NCBI GenBank assembly: GCA_937873665.1 | Contig: CALMYW010000531.1 | Location: 1-12,606 of the forward strand | Direction: 5' to 3' | DNA: 12,606 bases | Source of the DNA: an uncultured Sphingorhabdus sp. | Lineage (GTDB): Bacteria > Pseudomonadota > Alphaproteobacteria > Sphingomonadales > Sphingomonadaceae | In this document: positions 1 through 6,323 of the stretch, piece by piece | Layout: the number at the start of each line of letters is the position of its first letter | How positions within the stretch are numbered: position 1 is the first letter of the stretch | Notes under the pieces: generated by a model | What the model was told of the DNA's origin: nothing | Databases searched by the model: none | Seen by the model: only the letters and a program-made list of their open reading frames with translations | Program-made: the position numbers and the translations under genes

Positions 1-119
1 AGATCGAATCCTTGTCTGGGTCTCAGGCTTGGTACGCGCTCGGCGAGCGCCTCACGGGATGGCGATCAGAACCGATCGAAGCGTGGCTGGGCAGGGAGGC
101 TAAGCGAGGTTCGTGGTGA
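1..119 (+). CDS. Possible 3' end of an upstream gene (partial)
   Basis: A reading frame open from the window edge (first full codon at 3) ends at a TGA at 117-119. It would encode a 38-residue tail rich in Trp, Leu, Glu and Arg (containing AWYALGERLTGW and PIEAWLGREAKRG), which reads like an amphipathic protein C-terminus and more like protein than the other two + frames. Frame 1 is also open, to about 201, but gives a low-complexity Arg/Gly/Ser translation. The fragment is too short to assign to a family, so no function is proposed. If real, it is a same-strand neighbour ending about 180 nt before the defence operon. Confidence 0.3.
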   Translation, partial: IESLSGSQAWYALGERLTGWRSEPIEAWLGREAKRGSW

Positions 120-300
120 GCCGAGAGGCGCGCATCCTCTCCAACACCGGGGGCGCAACGTTTCTGAGGCAAAAAACGAAGCTCTAGGTGGGCCTGCCTG
201 ATCTGCCGGCCATACTTTTACCTTCTAAGATAGAGGGAGCGCGCGATCGGCCCCGATGGGCACCACAATGCAGAGATGTTCGTACGAGGAGCGGTAAAGG
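120..300 (+). promoter_or_regulatory. Leader region of the operon, with Shine-Dalgarno
   Basis: This is the non-coding stretch before the first operon gene. It is visibly poorer in GC than the genes (an A-run near 172-177 and a T/A-rich patch at 211-231). TAAGAT at 226-231 is a plausible -10 element, but no convincing TTGACA-like box lies 16-18 nt upstream, so the promoter is only a suggestion. A clear AGGAG at 287-291 sits 9 nt before the ATG at 301 and supports that start. Because the five downstream genes are tightly spaced, this leader probably carries the main operon promoter. I saw no obvious operator palindrome here. Confidence 0.35.
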
Positions 301-3300
301 ATGGCAGTTCCAAATATCTTCGACGTGTGTCTGCCCAGGGACGACGTCCGCGATGGGAAGGTCAGCGATGCGGATTTGGCTGCGGACCTGGCTGCAGTTA
401 TCACTGGAAAAGCGGTACCTGATTACTCGGACCCTGTGCGCTTCTTCGCGAACACGTATCCGACCAGAGGGCTTAGAAACCTTCTTGAGGCGGTCTGCAG
501 GCGCTTGAGTGGCGCCGGCGGTGAGGCGGCGGCCGTGCTGCGCCTGGACACGTCGTTCGGCGGCGGCAAGACCCACGGCCTCATTGCGCTGGTTCACGCG
601 GCTGGCGGAATGAAGGGTGTCGCCCGGCCTGAGGAGTTCATTGACCCCGCCCTGCTGCCTGCCGGACCGGTGCGAATCGCCGCGTTCGACGGCGAGAATG
701 CCGACCCGGCCAACGGTCGATCGATGGGCGATGGTGTCCGTGCGCATACGCCCTGGGGCGAGATCGCCTACGCTCTGGCCGGAAAGGATGGCTTCGAGCG
801 CGTCCGTGCGAGCGACGACCAGGCAGTTGCGCCCGGTGCCGACACCCTCAAGGAGTTGTTCGGCAACCAGCCCACCCTGATCCTCATGGACGAGCCGGCC
901 ATATACCTGCGCAAGGTCCGCGGACTACCCCACGGCGGACGTGACCAGCTAGCGGCCTTCCTTACCTCACTGATCAAGGCCGTCGAGTCCTCGCCTAACG
1001 TCTCGTTAGTCTTCTCGCTGGCAGTAGGCAAGGACGGCCGAGCATCCGATGCCTACGCCGAGGAGAACGATTTCCTGGCCAGCCGGATGGCAGAGATCGA
1101 GAGCGTCGCCGCGCGAAAGGCAACGCTGCTGAATCCAACTGAAGACGATGAAACTGCACTGGTCCTCCGGCGCCGGTTATTCGCGCAGATCGATTCTCAG
1201 AAGGCGGCCGAAGCCGTCTCCGCTTACCGCGCCTTGTGGAAGCAGCACGCCGCTACGCTACCGACCACCGCAGGCGATGGCGATTTTGCCGAACAGTTCG
1301 AACGCAGCTACCCGCTGCACCCCGCGCTGCTGGATACCCTTACGCACAAGACCGCCACACTAGGGACCTTCCACCGCGTGCGTGGCATGCTTCGGCTGCT
1401 CGTCCGCACCGTCGCCCAGCTCTGGCAGGATCGGCCCGCCGACGCCACTGCGATCCATCTGCACCACATCGATCCGGCCAACCCGGCGATTTACCAGGAG
1501 ATCGTCACCCGTCTCCAGCAGCCGGAGTTGGTCCCGGCCATCCGCTCCGATGTCGCTGGTGAAAAGGGCCAGTTCGCGCTCGCCCAGCAGATCGACAAGG
1601 CGCAGTACGCGGGCCTGCCACCCTACACCGCCTATGCGGCGCGCACGATTCTGGTTCACACGCTGGCCTTCAACTCAGACCTGCGTGGCGTCAATGCCGA
1701 CGAACTGCGACTCGCGATGCTGGGCCCCGCGCTGGACGGCGCCTTCATCGACGACGCCCGTACCCGCTTCCGCGACCAGTCCGCCTACCTCGATGATCGT
1801 CCCAACGCGCCGCTTCGCTTCCTCTACGAGCCGAATCTGACCCAGCTCGTCCGCCGCGAAGAGCGCAACGTCGATCGCGAAGAGATCCGCGCCGCGCTAC
1901 AGGACGAGATCCGACGGATCTTCGGCGGAACGACCCTGGACCTGGTGCCGTTCCCGGCCGGGCCCTGGGACGTCCCGGACGAGGTCGGGACCGGCGCGCC
2001 TCGCCTGGCGCTAATCAACCACGAAGCGGACACGGTGGCCCCCGGTCAGGAAGGGCTCCCCGAGCGCGTGCAGGAGATTTTCGAGCGCAAGGGCAACTCC
2101 GGCAGCCTGCGGATGCAGCGCAACAACCTCGTGTTCCTGGTTGCGGACGAGGCCCGCGTGCAGCTCATGGTCGAGCGCATGATGCGACGCCTCGCCCTGC
2201 AGCAGATGACGCGCAACGAGCGCATCCGCGAGCTTCCCGAGCACCATCAGGCCAAGCTTCGCGAATGGCAGGAGCGGTCCCGGCATGAACTCGCGGTGTC
2301 CGTGGCGCAGTGCTACCGGAATCTCTACTACCCGGCGCGCAATCGCGCCGCGGGCGCGAACGTCGATCTGGCTCATTCCGTCATCGACCTCGGAACCGCG
2401 TCGGACCGGCCCGGCGCCGGCCAGCAGCAGGTTCTTACGGCGCTGCGCGACCTCAACAAGCTGCGCGGCGTCGAGGATTCGCCGGAGTCCCCAGCCTACG
2501 TGCGCGACCGCACGCCCCTCAAGCGTGGGCAGATCAGTACGGTCGACCTGCGCAATGAGTTTCGCAAAGACCCGGCGCTATCGATCCTGCTCGGCGACGA
2601 CGCCTTCATCAAGCTAGTTCGCACCGGGGTCGAACGCGGTGACTACATCTACCGGCGCGGCGACCTGGTCTACGGCCAGGGCGACCCCGGCGCGCAGATC
2701 ATGATCGACGAGCAGTCCTTCGTGCTCACTCGCGCATTCGCCGAGCAGAGTGGGCTGTGGCCGCGTGGGCCCGTCGGCGAGCCTGCGCTTGGTCCGACGG
2801 GGCCAACGCCGCCTGGCGGCCCTCCTCCTAGCGGAGCAACGCCACTGCCCTACGCACCGCACACGCCGGTCGGTCAGCCACCCGCTGCGGAGGGGCCGCC
2901 GCGCCTGCAGGCCGAAGGACCTCTCAAGGAGGCCTTGGGGATCCTGTTCGATAAGGCCCGCGGCAGCGGCTGCAAGCAGCTCGCGGCCCTCACGGTGCAG
3001 TGCTTCGACGCCGGCGAACTGTTTCGACTCCTCCCGGCGGCCAATGGCATCTCTGGCGCCAACAAGCGGGTCAGCGTGAACGTGGACCTGGAAATGGCGG
3101 AAGGCGGCCTGCTGACGATCGAGTTCGCAGGCCCCCTGACCGAGGCCCAGTTGGTTCGCGAGTTCCTGCAGCCGCAGCTCACTGCGGCCAAGGACAAGAA
3201 TCCCCGCATGCTCAAGGTGGAGCTTCGCTTCAACGATGGCCTCGACCTGTCCGAGGATGCCCCCGAGCGCCTGCGCGATCAGCTCACCCGGGTGGGCAAC

Positions 3301-3339
3301 GGCGCGGCGTTCGTCTCTGCTGAAGCGGAGCGCGCCTGA
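301..3339 (+). CDS. DUF499-family AAA-like ATPase of a methylation-associated defence system
   Basis: This 1012-aa protein is probably the motor or sensor ATPase of the locus. The N-terminus has the DUF499 signature: a P-loop DTSFGGGKTHG (residues 83-93, Lys90, Thr91), where the first Walker A glycine position is Thr84, and a hydrophobic Walker B strand ending in MDEP (196-199). A stretch around 357-376 (FHRVRGMLRLLVRTVAQLW) is also typical of the family. Residues about 820-865 form a Pro/Gly-rich linker to a separate C-terminal alpha/beta domain (about 870-1000). No signal peptide or membrane segment is visible, so it is cytoplasmic. The start is supported by AGGAG 9 nt upstream. The stop overlaps the next ATG (TGATG). 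In the family, DUF499 proteins occur beside DUF1156 methyltransferases and SNF2 helicases, as here. The family call is strong; the mechanistic role in defence is inferred. Confidence 0.9.
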   Translation: MAVPNIFDVCLPRDDVRDGKVSDADLAADLAAVITGKAVPDYSDPVRFFANTYPTRGLRNLLEAVCRRLSGAGGEAAAVLRLDTSFGGGKTHGLIALVHAAGGMKGVARPEEFIDPALLPAGPVRIAAFDGENADPANGRSMGDGVRAHTPWGEIAYALAGKDGFERVRASDDQAVAPGADTLKELFGNQPTLILMDEPAIYLRKVRGLPHGGRDQLAAFLTSLIKAVESSPNVSLVFSLAVGKDGRASDAYAEENDFLASRMAEIESVAARKATLLNPTEDDETALVLRRRLFAQIDSQKAAEAVSAYRALWKQHAATLPTTAGDGDFAEQFERSYPLHPALLDTLTHKTATLGTFHRVRGMLRLLVRTVAQLWQDRPADATAIHLHHIDPANPAIYQEIVTRLQQPELVPAIRSDVAGEKGQFALAQQIDKAQYAGLPPYTAYAARTILVHTLAFNSDLRGVNADELRLAMLGPALDGAFIDDARTRFRDQSAYLDDRPNAPLRFLYEPNLTQLVRREERNVDREEIRAALQDEIRRIFGGTTLDLVPFPAGPWDVPDEVGTGAPRLALINHEADTVAPGQEGLPERVQEIFERKGNSGSLRMQRNNLVFLVADEARVQLMVERMMRRLALQQMTRNERIRELPEHHQAKLREWQERSRHELAVSVAQCYRNLYYPARNRAAGANVDLAHSVIDLGTASDRPGAGQQQVLTALRDLNKLRGVEDSPESPAYVRDRTPLKRGQISTVDLRNEFRKDPALSILLGDDAFIKLVRTGVERGDYIYRRGDLVYGQGDPGAQIMIDEQSFVLTRAFAEQSGLWPRGPVGEPALGPTGPTPPGGPPPSGATPLPYAPHTPVGQPPAAEGPPRLQAEGPLKEALGILFDKARGSGCKQLAALTVQCFDAGELFRLLPAANGISGANKRVSVNVDLEMAEGGLLTIEFAGPLTEAQLVREFLQPQLTAAKDKNPRMLKVELRFNDGLDLSEDAPERLRDQLTRVGNGAAFVSAEAERA

Positions 3340-3815
3340 TGGCCGGCGGCAGCGTCAAACCCATCCGCCCCGCCCGCAGCGCGTCGCCCCGCTACGAGCT
3401 GAGGCTCTTTCGTCACGGTCCCGGCGACAGCGAAATGCGTGTCTACCGTCTGCCAGTCGCCACCAGTGAGGACGGCGAGTCGGTTTTCGTCGGCGGATTG
3501 CGCGGGGCCGGGCTGGAGCGTTTTGAGCCCCGCATCCTGCGCATACTGCGCCAGCATGGCGTGCGTCTCGGGCCGGGCGCGCCGGGCCGGCGCAATGTGC
3601 AGGGCCTCGACGAGGAGACCGCCTTGGTTCTCGGGCTGTTGTTCCGCACCCTGGCGCCGATGCGCAACCGCGACAACATGCAGGCCTGCGTCGACGGCAT
3701 CGAGCGCATGGGCCGCGAAGAGGCCGCCTACTGGCTCGGCATGGTCATGCATCGTCACAAACCTCGGCGCATTCTGCAGGCCCTGCGCATCGTCCTAAAC
3801 GCGTCCGAGGACTGA
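3339..3815 (+). CDS. Small conserved partner of the DUF499 ATPase (possibly DUF7680 family)
   Basis: A 158-aa soluble protein starting inside the stop codon of the ATPase gene (TGATG, 1-nt overlap), with GGAG at 3327-3330 placed 8 nt upstream. This suggests translational coupling and near-equal production with the ATPase. The N-terminal half is beta-rich (YELRLFRH, MRVYRLPV, ESVFVGGL). The C-terminal half is helical, with an LDEETALVLGLLFRTLAPMR segment, a GIERMGREEAAYWLGM segment, and a basic end (HRHKPRRILQALRIVL). No catalytic motif is evident. From memory the pattern resembles DUF7680, a small family seen next to DUF499/DUF1156 genes, but I cannot verify that. A structural or adaptor subunit of the ATPase complex is the likeliest role, by inference only. 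Confidence 0.75.
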   Translation: MAGGSVKPIRPARSASPRYELRLFRHGPGDSEMRVYRLPVATSEDGESVFVGGLRGAGLERFEPRILRILRQHGVRLGPGAPGRRNVQGLDEETALVLGLLFRTLAPMRNRDNMQACVDGIERMGREEAAYWLGMVMHRHKPRRILQALRIVLNASED

Positions 3816-3823
3816 CCGAGACC

Positions 3824-5539
3824 GTGCGCAGCGTCCAGGACGTACGCGAGCTACTCGATCGCCTGGACGAGGGCGAGGCCGACGTGCTCGAAGCGCAGGA
3901 CCTCGACTTCAAACGTTGGGATGGCCGCAGCCTGCCTGACATGCAGCGGCGGCTCATCGAGGTGGCAGTCTGCATGGCCAACGGGGGTGGTGGCACCATC
4001 GTGCTAGGCGTGGCTGATCGCGTGATTGGCCGTAACGCCGCGATCCTTGGGGTGCCGCTGGAGATCGACACCAACGCGCTGGTGCGCGAGATCTACAACC
4101 ATACCGATCCGCGCCTGACGCCGGACTTCGAGGAACTGTCGGTGCCTGAAGGTACGGGGCGCCTCTTGCTGATGCAGGTGCGTGGCCCGATGCGACCCTA
4201 CACCGACAGTGCCGGTCGCGGCACGATCCGCATCGACAAGAGCTGCGAGCCGCTCACCGGCAGCGCCCGCCGCGACCTGCTGATGGCCTCAGGTCAGGCT
4301 GATTTCTCGGCCCAGCCTGCCGAGGCGAGCTGGTCGGATCTCTCGCCCTCCGCGCTGGAAGCGCTGCGCCGCGCGGCCCGCGCCGAACGCAGCCCGGAAG
4401 ACCTGCTGACGTTGTCCGATCGCGACCTGATCGACACGCTGGGCCTTGCCCCGAACGGACGGCTGACCATCGCTGCCCTTCTGCTCGCCGGCACGCCCGA
4501 GGCTGTTGCGCGCAATGTCTCCGGTTACGGCTGGACCCATCTGCGCATGCGCAACGCCACGGACTACACCGACCGGGCGGATGGCGGCGAGGCCTTGCCC
4601 GTCGCGCTGGCGCGTCTGCTCGACCGGGTGATGGCCGACAACCCCATCGCCACTGTCCAGCAGGGGTTGTACCACTTCGAGTACCGCGCCTACCCCGAGC
4701 TGGCCCTGCGCGAGGCGCTGCTGAACGCCCTCTGCCACGCCGATTACCAGCGCGGCGCGCCGATCATCGTCAAGCAGCACCCGCGGCGGCTGGAGATCAG
4801 CAATCCCGGAGGCCTGGTCGGCGACATCACGCCCGAGAACATCCTTCATCACCCGCCGGCACCGCGAAATCCGCTGCTGGTCAACGCGCTGGTGCGGCTG
4901 CGCCTGGTCAACCGCAGCAACCTCGGCGTCAGCCGCATGTTCAAGGCCTTCCTGCTGGAGGGCAAACCACCGCCTGCGATTGAGGAGCGCGGCGAGTCGG
5001 TCACTGTCACTTTCCAGCGGCACGAGTTCTCCGAAGCCTTCAGGCGCTTCGCCGCGGAAGAGTCCACCGCCGGCCGGGAACTGGACGTGGACCAGCTACT
5101 GGTACTGCAACACCTGTTGACTCATCCGGAGATCGACACCGCAACCGCGGCACGGCTATGCCAGCGTGGCGAGGTTTTGGCCCGGGAAACACTTAACGCG
5201 ATGGAGACCACCCTGGACTACCTGGTGCGGGGTGGAAGCGGCCGCGGCACCTACTGGACGCTTCGATCGTATCTGCAACGTCGCCTGCACGGTGATGTGT
5301 GCGCCGATCACCACAGCCGGACCGACTGGGAGGCCGCCAAGGTGCGGGTGCTCAGCGTTCTGCGGCAGCGCCAGGAGCGTGGGGAGGACGGACTGACCAA
5401 TGCCCAAGTGCGTGCCATGACCCGGTTCGACCGGCGCCAGGTCAATCGCCTGATTCATGAGCTGGAGGCCGAAGGCTTGGCGCGCCTACAGGGCCACGGC
5501 CGGGGCGCGCGTTACGTTGCGGTGGGGGAGTCGGAATGA
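3824..5539 (+). CDS. AlbA_2 (Schlafen-like) / RecG-like HATPase domain protein, probable regulator
   Basis: This 571-aa protein starts with GTG at 3824, 8 nt after the previous stop, with GAGGA at 3807-3811 as a loosely spaced ribosome site. Residues 18-145 form an AlbA_2 domain: DLDFKRW (26-32), then a MANGGGGTIVLGVAD core (51-65). A HATPase_c_4-type domain follows, with EALLNALCHADY (297-308) in the position of the ATP-binding N-box, LEISNPGGL (323-331), and a conserved RNPLLVNAL...RLVNRSNLGVSRMF block (348-373). The C-terminus carries one or two winged-helix segments (about 423-480 and 505-568; note TNAQVRAMTRFDRRQVNRLIHELEAEGL). This architecture is widely annotated as ATP-binding protein or putative transcriptional regulator. 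A DNA-binding regulator of this operon, acting at the repeats just past its stop, is my inference; a Schlafen-like nuclease activity is less likely but open. Confidence 0.88.
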   Translation: MRSVQDVRELLDRLDEGEADVLEAQDLDFKRWDGRSLPDMQRRLIEVAVCMANGGGGTIVLGVADRVIGRNAAILGVPLEIDTNALVREIYNHTDPRLTPDFEELSVPEGTGRLLLMQVRGPMRPYTDSAGRGTIRIDKSCEPLTGSARRDLLMASGQADFSAQPAEASWSDLSPSALEALRRAARAERSPEDLLTLSDRDLIDTLGLAPNGRLTIAALLLAGTPEAVARNVSGYGWTHLRMRNATDYTDRADGGEALPVALARLLDRVMADNPIATVQQGLYHFEYRAYPELALREALLNALCHADYQRGAPIIVKQHPRRLEISNPGGLVGDITPENILHHPPAPRNPLLVNALVRLRLVNRSNLGVSRMFKAFLLEGKPPPAIEERGESVTVTFQRHEFSEAFRRFAAEESTAGRELDVDQLLVLQHLLTHPEIDTATAARLCQRGEVLARETLNAMETTLDYLVRGGSGRGTYWTLRSYLQRRLHGDVCADHHSRTDWEAAKVRVLSVLRQRQERGEDGLTNAQVRAMTRFDRRQVNRLIHELEAEGLARLQGHGRGARYVAVGESE

Positions 5540-5673
5540 CTGGAATGTCCATGTCCGCGGACATTTCCCCGCCGAAATGTCCGTTTCAATGTCGCCCGAG
5601 CATTTCCTGGGCATTCCCGCCCCACGCCGCATGCGTGCCGGAGCGCAGCCCCACCGCGGGGACCCACGCATGA
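5536..5673 (+). CDS. Possible 45-codon linking ORF between regulator and HEPN-candidate genes
   Basis: An ATG at 5536 overlaps the TGA of the regulator gene (ATGA, 5536-5539). Its frame runs 45 codons to a TGA at 5671-5673, which overlaps the ATG of the next gene (ATGA, 5670-5673). The predicted peptide begins MTGMSMSADISPPKCPF and is rich in Pro, Ser and Cys, with no recognisable domain. The composition is unconvincing as a folded protein, and the region is repeat-rich. If translated, its job may be to carry ribosomes across the gap and couple translation of the two flanking genes, or it may act as a leader peptide. Chance is a real alternative. Confidence 0.22.
   Translation: MTGMSMSADISPPKCPFQCRPSISWAFPPHAACVPERSPTAGTHA
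5544..5583. promoter_or_regulatory. Clustered ATGTCC/GGACAT repeats: candidate operator or attenuator
   Basis: Just past the regulator stop codon lie ATGTCC at 5545-5550, 5551-5556 and 5577-5582, and the inverse GGACAT at 5559-5564. They build a perfect 14-bp palindrome ATGTCCGCGGACAT (5551-5564). They also build a perfect 10-bp stem, CGGACATTTC (5558-5567) with GAAATGTCCG (5574-5583), around a 6-nt CCCGCC loop. AATGTCC at 5544-5550 can also pair with GGACATT at 5559-5565. These pairings use overlapping bases and exclude each other. There is no T-run after the stem, so a simple intrinsic terminator is unlikely. As DNA it looks like an operator for a dimeric winged-helix protein; as RNA it could act as a switchable hairpin before the downstream genes. 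Confidence 0.6.
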
Positions 5674-6323
5674 CCTTGGTCGAGTACCTGGACGCAACGG
5701 AGTTCGCCGCGCGCAGCCTGCTGGACGCCATCTGGCACGAGCAGGCCGAAATCGAAGCGCTGTCGGCTCGCGTCGCGATCCTGGAGCGGCAGGTGCAGGC
5801 CGAGTACATGCGTGCGCAGAGCCTTATTGACCATGCAGAAGACCCCGACGACCTGATGCTGGGCGTGGGCCGACACTGGGAGAATTACTTCGGCCCAGAC
5901 CGTGAGCGGCATGACCAGCAGCAGGAGTTGGAATGGCTGCGTGGGGCAAGAGAGGCGCGTGCGTCGGCCCTGGGCGCGCTGGCAGGTAATCTGCTGCAAG
6001 TTGCCAAGCAGGGGCTTTCAACGGCCTTCGGTGAGGAAGCCAACTGGCCCGATGGCCGGGCGGTAGGTAGCCAGACACTGAAGGCGGTGATCCGCGGCGC
6101 CCGCAACCAGACGATCCACTGGGAGGAGGGGCAATGTCGGCCGGCGACCGAGCAGGTATTCCAAGGCCTGGCGCAGGATTGCGGCGCACTCTTCGCCGAC
6201 TACAACACGGCCAACCTGGCGATGCCGGTCATCACCCTGCTGGGCTGGCGAACTTATGAAGACTACGTGGCGGACATGCGCCGCTTTGACACCGGCGCAA
6301 TCAACCACGGGAACGCGCAATGA
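5670..6323 (+). CDS. Uncharacterised 217-aa protein with HEPN-like RX4H motif
   Basis: I chose the ATG at 5670 (product MTLVEYLDAT...) because it follows a GGGGA at 5658-5662 by 7 nt and because upstream in-frame codons read through the repeat region and overlap the regulator gene. The 217-aa product is almost all helical: a Glu/Gln-rich, coiled-coil-like stretch at about 22-58, then a mixed helical domain. The key feature is IRGARNQTIHWEEG (141-154), in which Arg145-Asn146-X3-His150 matches the RX4-6H motif, with a polar residue after Arg, of HEPN ribonucleases. HEPN proteins act as RNA cleavers in toxin-antitoxin and abortive-infection systems; whether this one does is inference from one motif and the helical fold. 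Its TGA overlaps the methyltransferase ATG (ATGA). The Arg/His pair could also be structural. Confidence 0.8.
   Translation: MTLVEYLDATEFAARSLLDAIWHEQAEIEALSARVAILERQVQAEYMRAQSLIDHAEDPDDLMLGVGRHWENYFGPDRERHDQQQELEWLRGAREARASALGALAGNLLQVAKQGLSTAFGEEANWPDGRAVGSQTLKAVIRGARNQTIHWEEGQCRPATEQVFQGLAQDCGALFADYNTANLAMPVITLLGWRTYEDYVADMRRFDTGAINHGNAQ

Noticed and set aside
36..50. Inverted repeat GCGCTC-GGC-GAGCGC near the left edge
   Set aside because: Short 6-bp GC stem with no T-run, inside a possible coding tail; expected by chance at this GC content.
4289..5023. Minus-strand ORF (244 codons) under the AlbA_2 gene
   Set aside because: Low-complexity Gln/Arg/Ala-rich product with no domain, opposite a strong coding gene; a composition shadow.
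5457..5669. Upstream extension of the HEPN-candidate gene to an ATG at 5457 or 5577
   Set aside because: The 5457 start would overlap the regulator gene by 83 nt, and both would read through the hairpin repeats. The ATG at 5670 has a better-placed GGGGA and forms an ATGA junction.
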